Source: Mycteria americana
Taxonomy: Eukaryota > Chordata > Aves > Ciconiiformes > Ciconiidae
Length of the DNA: 64,000 nucleotides
NCBI RefSeq assembly: GCF_035582795.1
Contig: NC_134368.1
Span: 62,001-126,000 of the forward strand
Direction of reading: 5' to 3'
Positions within the stretch are counted from its first letter, which is position 1; every line of letters starts with the position of its first letter. The notes below the pieces were generated by a model. The model was given only the letters and a program-made list of their open reading frames with translations. It did not search any database and had not been told where the DNA came from. Both the position numbers and the translations under genes were made by a program. Of the stretch, positions 1 to 10,461 are shown in pieces.

Positions 1-451
1 AATGGTGAAAATCAGAAAGATAAGGAAGCTACAATCTCAGCAGAAGCTAAAACCTTAGAGATAAGAGAAGAAACGGCCCGCCTAGAGACAATGAAAGGAC
101 CCAATGAAGAATGGGAAGATCCCAGACCCTAATACTGCTATTGGTCCGAACTGTCTCATGAGGGGAGGGGAACTTAAATTGTAAGGGCATAATTGCCCAA
201 GGATTTCTTTGTTCAAGGTCCCTCTCCGAAGGCACCCAGCTTGAGCTGTTTTCACCACTGTACTAATCAATAAATTTGTCTGGCATACATCGTATTGGAG
301 AGACTGCTTTGGGAAACCTCGGGTTGAGCCAGAGGGAAGAGAAAGTGCCCGAGAGTGAGCGTGTGTGAGCAAGGAGTCAAAAAGAGGCACCCGTCAGCTC
401 AGTGGAGCTGCCCGCTGCAAAGGGACTCCGGTCCTAGCAGTTAAAGTCTCA
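1..451 (+). mobile_element. 3' end of an endogenous retrovirus: ORF tail, polypurine tract and LTR
   Basis: The first 132 bases are open in frame 1 and encode a charged tail that stops with TAA at 130-132; this looks like the end of a retroviral reading frame. A purine tract follows at about 160-172. A TG at 180-181 then begins a stretch with the short inverted motif GGGCATAATTGCCC. AATAAA is at 269-274, followed by U5-like sequence to a possible CA end near 451. This order (ORF end, purine tract, TG, poly(A) signal, CA) is that of a 3' LTR in plus orientation. The 5' part lies outside the window, so no target-site duplication can be tested and the class is unknown. The LTR ends are approximate. 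It could instead be an unrelated exon with its 3' UTR. Confidence 0.5.
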
Positions 452-1879
452 GGTGGTGTGCGTGCAGCTCCCTGAATGGTGTGTGTATGCTCCGGCCGTG
501 GCTTCTCCTTTAGCACTCTCTCAGCTAGAAATAAAGGCAAACAAAAATAATGTCCCCTCATTTGAAATAATAAAAGCTCTGGTACCCAACATGTAAATAG
601 GGAGTGCAGCCATACTAATTATCAGTGGCTTCAGGGCATACTTTAATGTCTCTTGTTCCTCTTTATACTTGTGAAAACAGCAAATAGCCCAAAGGGGCAA
701 TGGCAAGATTTGTAGCAAAGAAAAACTGCAAGTTTTTATTTAGAAGGCCCAGTGCTGACTTTCAGCAAGGTTCCTACAAGCAGACACCACTCAGCACCAG
801 TGATTTATCAACACAGACACACTCCAAGCCACTGTCCCCCACACACTCTGGAGCCCTCAGGTGGGAGACTTTGACAGTTCAGACACTTCTTTCTCCTTCT
901 CTCCTCCCCTCCTCTTCTGTAACTCTGGTCCCTTGGCTGTCCTCCACCTAAGAGAATACATGGGTGTCTTGCAGCTCTTACAAGACGAAGCTTCCTAGAC
1001 ACGTAGCCTCACTTGCTTATGCACTACCTGGCCATACCACGCTTTGGGTTATGCATAAGACTCTGCGGTGCACGCTGGTGGCCTGGCCTGCTGCAGACTA
1101 CGAGGAGGGATCCTTCCTTACCCAGAGAGGCAGGCTCTCTCTTGCTCACAGCAGAAGGCAGCTGTCGTGGATGGCCTTTGGTTTCTTCTTCTTTACCTTT
1201 CTCTGGCCCCTCCAGTTTCAGCCACAGAAGATCCTGTCAGCAGCCAGGAAGCGCTCCGCCCGTCCCTTTTCGCCCCCACACCACGAGGAGAGCGAGGCCA
1301 GGCAGAAACAACCCACACAAGCCCGAGGCGGGTGCCATCACCGGCATTCCCAGGGGAGGAATGGACAACCGCGTCCTCAGCACGGCCTCTGGGAGAGGGA
1401 AAGCAGCAGCAGCCACCATTATTACCATGGATCACCCCTGGCCGAATCCCCTCCTTCCGCAGGGGCTTCTGGAGGGGCCGCTCTTTCTCCACACTGCTGC
1501 TAATGCACCTGCGTTAAGGAAGAACCAAGTGCATTTGAGCTCTGGCTTGCTGCCGTCACGACAGGGCTTGGGGGCAGCCTGGGGCTACGGGACAGGCTTC
1601 AGGGCAGGGGCTCGAGTTGGGGCAGCTGCACGGGGTGAGTGAGGCCGGGGGAGGTTCAGGGGGAGCTCTGGCAAGTTGGGAGGCGCCCGGCATCTGCGCC
1701 TGGGGGGGTGTCCGCCTTCTTCCCCTCCTCCCTTCCGTCAGCTCCCACGTAACTCCCTGGGGCTGCCCTGACCGGGCTCACCTCCAGCGGACCAGGAGCC
1801 TGAGGCACCGAGTGGTTTGAAGGCACCCGTCCTGCCACCCCCAGGCAGCCTGCGGGCAGGAGACACCCCTGCACCCGCT
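452..1879. other. Non-coding stretch between retroviral remnant and CpG island
   Basis: No recognisable gene. GC content rises toward the right. Several open frames of 60-210 codons overlap one another on both strands between 960 and 1820; none has a recognisable domain and none looks spliced. A good splice-donor string (CGGGGTGAGTG) lies at about 1631-1641 on the plus strand, which would fit a non-coding first exon, but nothing else supports it. Confidence 0.5.
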
Positions 1880-1918
1880 AAAGGGGCTCTCTCGCCTCAC
1901 CGATGGCCTCGGCCCCCA

Positions 1919-1947
1919 CCCGCCGCCGCCGCCGCCGCCGCCGCCGG
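1919..1947. repeat. (GCC)n trinucleotide repeat
   Basis: An almost pure run of about nine GCC units inside the CpG island. It produces poly-Ala or poly-Arg tracts in spurious reading frames. Such repeats are usual in 5' UTRs and promoters and are prone to length change. Confidence 0.85.
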
Positions 1948-1980
1948 CGGTACCCACGCCCGGCGCGCCACCATGCGCAC

Positions 1981-1992
1981 CGCGCATGCGCC
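1981..1992. promoter_or_regulatory. NRF1-type site
   Basis: CGCGCATGCGCC matches the palindromic NRF1 consensus (YGCGCAYGCGCR) except at the last base. It lies in the CpG island. Binding is inferred. Confidence 0.55.
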
Positions 1993-2040
1993 GGCTATCG
2001 ACGGCGCGCCGGACGGGCCAGAAGCGGCGTTCGAACGCCG

Positions 2041-2425
2041 GACTGCAGTACCGCATTTCGACCACGAGGCGGCGGCAGCGCTGCTGCGCCCCTGTGCGGT
2101 GCCGGCGCTGCAGTACCTCGCGTTGGCCACGAGGCGGCAGCAGCAGCGACCGCCCGGCGGGCGGCGCTGGCCCAGGGGCGGCACCGGCGCTGCAGTTCCG
2201 CGCTTTGCCCGCCGAGCGCCCGCCGGCACCGCGCGCGCACGGGGGGCGGCGGCGGCGTTTCCTTACCGAGAGGCAGCAACGAGCGTGGCGGCATCACCTC
2301 GCAGGCACCGCGGCATCGCATTGCCGTTACCGGCAGACGGCAACGTGTAGCACAGCGGCACCTGCGCGCATGAGCGGCCCCCCAGGAATGCAGTACCGCT
2401 ATTCGGGGGCCGGGCGGCGTGCCAC
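2041..2425. repeat. Degenerate promoter repeat, four blocks around GCAGTACCGC
   Basis: Blocks centred on CTGCAGTACC or close variants start at about 2043, 2108, 2190 and 2388. The first two agree over about 37 bp, both running into CCACGAGGCGGC. The third and fourth are weaker (CTGCAGTTCCGCGC and ATGCAGTACCGCTA). The spacing is uneven (65, 82 and 198 bp), so this is either an old diverged tandem array or a cluster of sites for one factor. I do not recognise the factor. Confidence 0.6.
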
Positions 2426-2437
2426 CGCGCATGCGCA
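2426..2437. promoter_or_regulatory. NRF1-type site, perfect core
   Basis: CGCGCATGCGCA is a full match to the NRF1 consensus. It lies just upstream of the ZNF143-type array and is the better of two NRF1-like sites in the island. Confidence 0.65.
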
Positions 2438-2516
2438 GTCGAGGCGCGGCCGCATCACTTGTCGGGGAGAGGCTGCAGCGGGGAAGCCCGCAGGAAACCA
2501 CACGAATCCGGCAACA

Positions 2517-2790
2517 AAACTACACCTCGTGCCGCGCCACGCCGCGGGGGCCGCGGCGGTAGCAAGGACTACGCCTCGCCGCGCGCGCCCGAGAGCAACG
2601 TGGCTGCCCTGCAGCCCGGTCCGCAAAAACTACACCTCCCGGCATGCATTGGTAAACATAGCGTGGCCGCCCGGCAGCCGAGGGCCAGAAGACTACACCT
2701 CCCGGCATGCTCCGGGAACCAACATGGCCGACCGGAAGCCCCGTGCCCCAAGACTACAGCTCCCGGCACGCCGCGAGAGCCGGCCTTCCC
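2517..2790 (+). promoter_or_regulatory. Tandem array of five ZNF143/THAP11-type elements with YY1 and ETS sites
   Basis: ACTAC cores start at 2519, 2568, 2629, 2692 and 2753, i.e. steps of 49, 61, 63 and 61 bp. The third and fourth read ACTACACCTCCCGGCATGC, nearly the known ZNF143 (Staf)/THAP11-HCFC1 consensus (ACTACAnnTCCCAGCATGC). The fifth is ACTACAGCTCCCGGCACGC; the first two have decayed CpG-rich right halves. Unit four also holds AACATGGCC (YY1-like, 2721-2729) and ACCGGAAG (ETS, 2731-2738); units two and three carry degraded forms of the YY1 core at the same place (2597-2604, 2655-2667). The whole promoter module has therefore been tandemly duplicated, not just one site. Function as a promoter is inferred from the known factors. 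Confidence 0.75.
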
Positions 2791-3450
2791 TGCTCGCTGA
2801 CCCCGCGGGGACACCGTTCCGCCCCCCCGCCGCCGCACCCCGGCGCCCTGCCGAGCCCCCAGCGCGGCGCCGGGCAGCCCCCGCCGCCCGGCCCCGACAC
2901 GGCGCGGCCACCCCGCGTCCTCGCCGCCGCTCCGAGCCTCCGGCACAGACCCCGCAGGCCCTGCCGCCCTCCTCGGGGCTTTCCCCGCGACCGCCGGTCG
3001 ATCGCGCGGTCCCGCCGCCGGACCCAAAGCCCCCCCTTCCCCTCCTTCTCCCCGCACCCCGGTGAGCCCCCAGCGCCCGCCCGGCCCCCGGGTCGCCGTC
3101 CTCCAGCCCCCCTTCGGCGCCCGGACCCGCTCACTTTCTCCCTCGGTGCAGCCGCAGCCCGGCGACACTCGGCAACCGCTCCGCCCCTCCTTTCCCTCAC
3201 ACCGGCCCCTGCGCGGCCATCCGGGCAGGGCAGCACCAGGCCGTCCACCGGCAACCACCCTTTTACAAGGAGGGGCCGCCGCCGTCGGCCCCACCGCCCG
3301 CCCCTGGGGCTCCTCCAGCCCCGGCCGACAGCGGGAGGCCAGCAGGAACAGGGGGCCATCTCCCGACCTCCGCAGTGCGTCACCTCCTCCCCTGGGCTCC
3401 CTCACAGCCTTTGGCCCGGGGCAAAGGGAGTGCAAACGGAGCCGGGAGGG

Positions 3451-3654
3451 CAAAGGAGGTGGCGAGTGTTTATTCAGTCACGCACGTAACAAGTCCCCAG
3501 AGCGAGTCTGCTCTGGGGCTCGGGGCCCCAGACGCTCCCGCTGCCCCTCAGCAGCCGTTCCCGGAGCCACGCTCATTGGGCCGGTGGGGAACGGAGGGTT
3601 GGTCGGCTGGCTCCTGGAGCGATGCGCTGCTGGGCAGAGGTGGAGGCCACCAAA
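3451..3654. other. Transition from CpG island to minisatellite
   Basis: GC-rich non-repetitive sequence with an inverted CCAAT core (ATTGG at about 3575). No gene seen. Confidence 0.4.
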
Positions 3655-4800
3655 AATGAGGAGCAGGGCGCAGGACACTAGAAGAGAGGAGAAAAGTGGC
3701 AGCTGGCTGGACATGGGGGGTGGTGTAGTGAGAAAGCATGAGGCAGGGATGGGGACAGCAAGAGAAGGACAGAAAAGACGGGTACAAGAGAAATGACAGA
3801 GGCAGAGCAAGAGGAAAAAAAAGGGAGCAGGACAGAGATGGAGAAAGAAGCAGCAGGGACAGAGCAAGAAAGGTAGAAAGAGGGAGAGGGAGCAGGACAT
3901 AAAATAAGGACAGGGAGCAGGATGGCGAAAAAATGGGATGGGCAGCAAGACAGAGAGGGATTAAATAGAATAGGGGCAGGGAGCAGGACAGAGGGATAGA
4001 GTGAGAAACAATGGGACAGGGAGTACGACAGAGCAATAGAGAATAAAAAGAAGAGGGAGCAGGATAGAAATTGGAGGGGGGAGAAGTACAGATAGAAAGA
4101 CAAAGCAACAGAGGGAAAGAGGGGCAGGGAGCAGGGCCCTGGGACAGCATGAGAAAAAAGAGGGGCAGGGAGCAGGACAGTGGTAGAGAAAGAAGGACAG
4201 AGAGCTAGAGAGACAAAGATGGAGGCAAGGACAGAGAGCGAAAGAGAGAATGACCAGCGATGGGGAGCAGGACAGAGGATTATAAAGAGAAAAGACGAGG
4301 GAGAAGGACTGAGGAGCAGAGACAGAAAGGTACAGAGGAAAGGACAATGAAATCGAGGCAGAAATAGGGTCAGGGAGCAGGACAAAAGGGCAGACAGAGA
4401 AAAAGGAGAGGAAGAAGGAAGGAAGGATAAAGATGGGAACAGGGAGTGGGACACATGGAGAGAGAAAAAGCAGGACAGAGAACAGGGGAGGGGCATTGAG
4501 TAACATATAGAGAGATGCGGATTGGGACAAAGAGATGGAGAAGGTAAAACCAGCATTGGGCTGGAGGACCTGCTTCTGACAACCTGTCACTCCTGATGTC
4601 ACTTCCATGGCCTCAAAAATGGGACATGGCACAGGACAGAGGAATGGTGGAGTGTAAGAAAAGGCACAGGGAACTTTTCAAAAAGAAAAAAAGAAAAAAC
4701 AAGAGAGAGAAAATAGTGATGGGGAACAGGATAGGGATGGGGAGCAGGACAGAACAAGAGAAGAACAAGAGAGACAGGACACCGGACAGAAAGTAAGATG
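3655..4800. repeat. Polypurine minisatellite with GGGAGCAGGACAGA core
   Basis: More than a kilobase in which the plus strand is overwhelmingly A and G. The phrase GGGAGCAGGACAGA or a close variant recurs about a dozen times (for example near 3826, 3888, 3976, 4053, 4165, 4262, 4372, 4740), separated by variable A/G-rich filler, so the array is old and irregular. A short non-repetitive gap occurs around 4540-4640. Long minus-strand frames (up to 292 codons, rich in Leu, Ser, Pro, Phe and Cys) are by-products of the strand bias and not genes. Confidence 0.85.
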
Positions 4801-7284
4801 AAAAAAGGCATGGAAAGGTGGATATAACAGAGCATGTTAAGGTATGTACGGGTACCCAGAACACAGAATTGGTCTTGAATCTGGTCCACAGTGGAGAGAA
4901 AGCCTTGACTGCTTTGATTGACTGGCTTTTTCAAATCAACAGTGAACCTAAATTAAGGCCCATGCCTGTGCCATGAAAAGGGGAAAGACATTTCTACATT
5001 ATGTTTAACAGGTTTATCTTCTATGCAAGTATTAATACATTGCCTTCCGCTGCTGCGTTTCTTGGGTATTGTACAGTATTTTCATTGGTCATGAATAAAT
5101 GCATTTGAAGAGTTTGTACTATTACTGACTTCAGGTATTTTTGGTTTGAAAGAAAACCAAGAAAACATCATACTGGAGGTGATTCCATTTTAATTCTCTC
5201 TGAATTTCCAATATTTGAAATGAAAAGAAATGGGGTAAATGCAGGAGTATGCAGCTATTACCAACAGAATCAGCATTAGTAATCTCCATGGTTACTGGCT
5301 CTGTGCCGAGTCCCTGCAAACAGCAATGTGGCAAGTGCTGTGCAGTGAAAAGTTGCACTCTTGTGTTTTTCATAGATATGAAGACCTATCACATACAATG
5401 CTCCAATTTCAAAGCACATACAAGGAAGAGGTAAAAAAGATCTTTCTTTCCAGAACTTATTTATGGAAAGCCTTGTTGATGATATTTTAAAATTGGGAGG
5501 AGAAAATAAAAATCTGTGCTTCCATGGAAACTGAACAGTTAATAATTACTTGTTACTTTTCCTACACCTTAGATGCATTCAAGGCATCCAAACCCCGAAG
5601 AACAGCAGCATTAGGCACTGATTAACATACAGCAAACTTGAGGGTGAATGTGGAAAGTACCAACATTTTAAAAAAATTAGTAACTCGGGAGTGGAAGGCG
5701 TACCTTAAAAAGAAATCAAAAGAGCAGAGATCAGCAGAGGGTTTCATTCCTGCTTTTGCTTTCATTGCAGTGCCTAAATGCACATTCAAGGTCCCAGGTT
5801 GGGGGAAGAGCTGTACCCCTCTGGAGAGACATAAGGGGACCCCTTTGGAGCTAAGTAACTGCATCCTTCCTGCACTGCAGGGATCACAAACTGGGAGCCC
5901 TTTGCACACCAGTCTTCACTGGCAGGTGTCTTTGACCAGCAGGAGACGAATGGATGGCTTCCCTGCCAAAATTTCATGCAGCTTGTAAAAGGACCGAACA
6001 TGTAGTACTTACCTCGCCAATCCATGCCTCACATAGTGACTGGTGCAAGTACAGAGAAAGATGCCATGACAGCATGGAATAATGTATGAAAAACACAGAT
6101 GGGATGAGAAAGACTCTAGCAAAGCTGCTGCTTTGCCCTGCCATCCCTTTGAAGCTTGGCCCTGCTTGTACACACTCCAGTGAACTCCAATGGGAGAAGC
6201 GGTTTGCCTTGTCACCCCTGGCAAAGCGCCTTTCCCCATGTAATAGAATTGATGCTTGGATTGACATGTCTCCATTCTGTTGAGTAACAATGGGCTGGTT
6301 GCTGGTAGGAAATCACAACAGCTGTCTTCCAGGATTTCAATAATTTTTAGAAGCACAATTTCAATAATTTTTAGAAGCTTATATGTACATCCAAAATGTG
6401 TGAAGCATTTTATGTACAGCAACAGCATACTACCTCCTTCTCTCAGAGGCCTTTCACTGTAAGATTTTTTTTCCCTCCCCAGTGAAATCATATCCAGTAT
6501 ACTATGTGAAGTGACGGGGTGCAGAGAATATTTAACAAACCTTGCATAATGCTCCAGAAAACAGATGCTTCTTATTCTCTTTAATGTAACTATGCAAATT
6601 CCAAACAATTACTGCAGAACAATAACACACCCCTTGGAGCCTGTTAACGATATTCACACTGAGTCCGAATTGCTCGCCTCACATAGACCAGACAGTGCCC
6701 CCTGTATTGTATCACCTCCTCTCCTCTTTCCCCAGGTTTCTCAGAGCATACACTTCAACGTGTGCTCGCCAGGAAAAAATGGGGAGAGCAGAATATGGGT
6801 CTGGACCTATACACGGCTTCTGTGGGGAACAGCGATAAGGATGGCACAATGGATATCGGCTCTGAGCAAGGTCATGTCTTGGCTCTCAGCAGTGTAGCCT
6901 GCCTCAGGAATTGTCCTGCCAGCCACTCATCACCAGAGACCCTGGCCCAGTGGAAGCATAACCTTTCTAAGCAAGAGGTGGGTGGGGAATTACAGGCCAG
7001 AGCCAGGGAAAAGGTAGGGAATCCCAAAGTAATGTATTTCTGAAGCTATTTGAACCATTAATTGTATTTGAGATTGTTATAAGTGGAACTAATAGCAAAT
7101 AAATAATTTTTATATTAAATAATCAAAATTATACAAGTATGCATACATTTTAGGTGTTTTCTAATGTGTGAATACTACAAATTTTAACTGAACTATTCTA
7201 ACTATACCAGGCAAAGTTATAGACAACTCTGACTGGGCGGCAGGCATTTTCTAGCAATTAGAACATGGCTATTTTTATGAAGGC
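4801..7284. other. Non-coding stretch, no gene seen
   Basis: AT-rich unique-looking sequence. A perfect short tandem duplication of AATTTCAATAATTTTTAG type sits at about 6336-6380. No CR1, tRNA or coding exon was recognised; reading frames are short and featureless. Confidence 0.5.
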
Positions 7285-7338
7285 ATTCTAATTCTAATTC
7301 TAATTCTAATTCTAATTCTAATTCTAATTCTAATTCTA
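7285..7338. repeat. (ATTCTA)9 hexanucleotide repeat
   Basis: Nine perfect ATTCTA units abut the 5' edge of a truncated CR1 copy. Similar TTCTA-rich short repeats form the 3' tails of CR1 elements, so this may be the tail of an earlier CR1 or an expansion seeded by one. It makes a Glu-Leu repeat in a minus-strand frame, which is not a gene. Confidence 0.95.
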
Positions 7339-7655
7339 CAACTTCCTCAAGGGGGGCAGCGGCAGGGGAGGTGCTAATCTCCTCTCTCTGGTGACCAGCG
7401 ATAGGACAGGAGCAAATGGAATGAAGCTGCATCAGGGGAAGTTCAGACTGGACATTAGGAAAAAGTTCTTCACTGAAAGGGTGGTCGGTCACCAGAACAG
7501 GCTCCCCAGGGAAGTGGTCAAGGCACCAAGCCTGTCAGAGTTCAAGGAGCATCTCGACAACATTCTTTGTTGTATGGTTTAGTTTTAGGTAGTTCTGCGA
7601 GGACCAGGGAGTTGGACTTGATAATCCTTCCAGCTCAAGATATTCTATGATTCTA
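7339..7655 (+). mobile_element. CR1 LINE, 5'-truncated 3' end
   Basis: Matches the avian CR1 3' end: the last residues of the reverse-transcriptase frame (LDIRKKFFT, then NRLPREVV and APSL), the GGAGTTGGACTTGATAATCC block, and an ATTCTATGATTCTAA tail. It keeps only about 320 bp, as usual for CR1, and has no coding capacity. Confidence 0.93.
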
Positions 7656-9267
7656 ATAATCTTTACATGTATTTATAGAAATATAGACAAAATAAACTAA
7701 AACCCCGATACACTGGGATATTTCTGTTTCTAGAATTGGCAGTGCTCTTTCTGCACTGATTTTTGTAGTGAAGCATATGGGGACTGCAACACTGGAGAAC
7801 TGACAAAGTCAAAGAAACATACGGCAGTTCTAACAACTTTAAGGCAGGCAAAGAGTGACTGGAGTCTCCATTTGAGAAACTGTGTGTGTGTGTGAGTGGT
7901 TGTACAGTAATGTTTTGCTTTCAGCCTGAAGTTATCATACATGTATCACGACACTAGTTAAAAAGTCAACAGGTTAAGCTTAAAAACTAATTTTTCAGAA
8001 GTGTTGGGAGCTACATCACCATGGGTTTTCTCCCCAGCATACTACATTAGCAGCAATAAAGAAGCCGAGATACCATGCTTGTTGCTAGGTCTGATGACAG
8101 TATCAATGCTACTCATTTTTGTTAGTCTGTTCCTTGTGCTACACAGAAAGAAAACCACTTTTATGCACAAATACCTCTGCAGTTGGAAAATGGTGGATAA
8201 AAACAGAGCTATGGGGAGGAGAGGCAGTCTTGTATCTTAGGTGTATGAATAACATTTTAAATAGCGTGAGTCTCCTCTACAATGTGAGAATCTACGTCAA
8301 AGATGGTAAAAGTGAGGGTGGATGACAGACAGAGGGCAGTGGACTTTCACTTTTGTAAGATAGGCAAAGTAATATCTAAGCTTAATGAAAGATGCCACAG
8401 GGACAGGCTAAATGTCATTTCAGAACATGATACATGCCAAGCAACCCTGCTAGTTTTCAAAAACTATCTAAAATTGATCATTATAACTGCTTGCAGGTAG
8501 TTTGTAAAAAGGCTCCAATCATGCATCAAGGGTGGTGCTTTTTCTTACACTTTCTTTGTAATTCTGCAGAGAAAAAAACTGACAGAAAAGAGGGAAGTAA
8601 CAGCTCCACAATAAAGTCGACAGGACAGCTATATACCTAGTATTGGGTATATTCCTTATTCTAAAAGAGTCCCTTGTTTGGTATTTGAACACAAGCTGTG
8701 ACTTTTCCTTATTGTCACATTAGAAAGGGTAGAAAAGGGGAGAAAAGGTAGGGAGAAGAGGAGAGGAGAGGGAAAGGGAGAGAGAGGGAGAGAGAGAAGA
8801 GAAGGTAAATGTTTTCTGAGACATACAGAGAGCAAAGGTGATTGTATAGACTGTATCAGAGCAGGCAGAGCAGTGTGCCTATAATCCTGGCATGGAAAAA
8901 CACATTTCATTTAACAAATGTGAATTTAACACTAAACTTCAGGAAAACCTGTTACTTCGCCCAAGTATGCAAAGACTAGTACAAGGAGAATGGCACCTAA
9001 AGCTATGGAAAGGAAAGCATTTATGATGATGCTAGGGAAAGAGTCAAAGTTTCCCTGGGCCAGCAAATTCCCACAAAGGCCTTGAATAGAGATAGTCGCT
9101 TCATGGCAACAGAATGGACTGTCAACCTAATGTATTGAGTATAAAATAGATATTCAAGTCTATTCAAATCTATTACTGTTGCCTACAGCCCATAGTACTA
9201 CCACGATCCACGCAATAATTTCTGCACTAGCCTTTTCTGTATGATGATCTTCTCCATTAACAGGAAT
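7656..9267. other. Non-coding stretch with a GA-rich patch
   Basis: No gene recognised. A GA-rich simple repeat (GGGAGAGAGAGGGAGAG type) covers about 8726-8808. A short TG run is at about 7881-7893. Confidence 0.5.
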
Positions 9268-9315
9268 GTATAGATATAGATATAGATACAGATATAGGGA
9301 ATAGATACAGATATA
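9268..9315. repeat. TATAGA-type microsatellite
   Basis: Imperfect run of TATAGA/TACAGA units directly left of repeat block A. Confidence 0.8.
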
Positions 9316-9428
9316 TTGGGAAGAAGTAAGATCACTATCTGTGATATCCTAGAGCAGAGGGAAGATGCTTAGCAGAGGGAGTGTGCACAGCTGGGCAGGA
9401 GAACAGGCAGCCAGCAATAGGCCAGACC
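9316..9428 (+). repeat. Repeat block A, copy 1
   Basis: About 113 bp closely similar to 34561-34675, with several substitutions and small indels. At the second site this block runs straight into the 1,324 bp repeat (block C); here it is followed by about 1.03 kb of unrelated DNA, then block B, then block C. Confidence 0.85.
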
Positions 9429-10461
9429 TGTCACTGAGACGCACTGGCCGCCTCAGCAGAGAAAGCTACCTTTTCTGTTTGTGAAGCCTTCTCTTCTGAA
9501 AGAAGTGCTCTTTTTTGCTTTTGCTGTTACGCTTCTAAGGCAACACAAGTTAAACCAAAAAGCTTTCCACATGCTTCCATCCATGTCGAAGAGACTACTC
9601 CGGAGCTGTGCGCCAGGAACGCACGGCCTCTGTACTGCCCGCAGCGCCGTCCCACTGCCGCCGCGCTGCGGGCAAAGCCCGGAGAGCAGCAGCAGTGGAG
9701 CACGCTGCAGGCAGCTGGGCACATGCCTGCTGCAGCTCAGCGGGAAGAGGCAGGAGGGACAGGACAGGACTATGAACAGCAGCAGGATGAAGAAACATAG
9801 TACGTTGGAAGCTGTTGATGAAGTATGCTTACATGTGAGCTAGCAGAAACGCAAGCACTTAAGGAGGCGTTACAGTTATAGTAGAAGTACAGTTACCTTA
9901 CTGTGGACCATGATGGGCAGTATTTATAGTAGAGGAGTGCCACTGGCAATTTGCTTGTGCAAATCAGATGTAGTCTTTAGGCAAATGTACATTTTCCTAA
10001 CAGTTAAACCGCAAAGAGGCAAGGATATTCCTAGCTGACTAGTAAGCATAGGAGGCAGACTTTGTTACAACCTGCAATCATTTAAAATCCAAATATTTGT
10101 TAAAAGTATTGAAAATGCTTACTCTTTTGATATCCTTACTTCAGAGGGGAAAAACCACTAGCATCAGCGAAGCTAAGCCTCAGCAGCAGCTACAGGGCAG
10201 GATATGTGGCCAATCGGCAATAGAATGAAAAGCATTTTTCAAGGCACCAGTAGCTCATTTTTTGTCAGATTAGGAAGTATAATGGCATTAAGGGATTATA
10301 TCTAGAAACTGTGGTAATATGAAGGGAAGTCACAGTAGCTACCTCAGTTTTTGTATGTGGTAAAATATTTCTCCTGTTCTCTGACCAGCACGTGCTAGTG
10401 TGACTCAGGTTGTGAAAAGGGTAAATTGGAGGTGGTAGGGTACAGATGTATTGCAGCCATG
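9429..10461. other. Sequence between repeat blocks A and B, no gene seen
   Basis: About 1 kb with no counterpart at the second repeat site. The 9590-9740 part is GC-rich with overlapping frames on both strands. No conserved coding exon recognised. Confidence 0.45.

Larger units (their letters stand above)
1880..3450. promoter_or_regulatory. CpG island, probable TATA-less promoter
   Basis: About 1.5 kb of very GC- and CpG-rich sequence inside an otherwise AT-rich region. It contains NRF1-type sites, ZNF143-type sites, YY1 and ETS cores, a (GCC)n run and no obvious TATA box: the makeup of a broadly active, often bidirectional, vertebrate promoter. A plausible splice donor (CACCCCGGTGAGCC) is at 3055-3068. 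In mammals M1AP and SEMA4F lie head to head, so this island could start M1AP rightward, SEMA4F leftward, or both; that is inference. No coding exon of either gene was recognised here. Confidence 0.75.

Noticed and set aside
1880-3450. SEMA4F first exon on the minus strand
   Set aside because: No signal peptide or sema-domain start was recognised; synteny suggests it lies to the left of the window.
1817-3453. Long overlapping frames (up to 359 codons) on both strands in the CpG island
   Set aside because: GC-rich DNA has few stops; the frames overlap each other, are dominated by Arg, Ala and Pro and show no domain or signal peptide.
3478-4632. Minus-strand frames rich in Leu, Ser, Pro, Phe and Cys, up to 292 codons
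   Set aside because: They are complements of the polypurine minisatellite, which lacks stop codons on that strand because of composition.
7217-7492. Minus-strand frame with an alternating Glu-Leu run
   Set aside because: It is the translation of (ATTCTA)9 and adjoining CR1.
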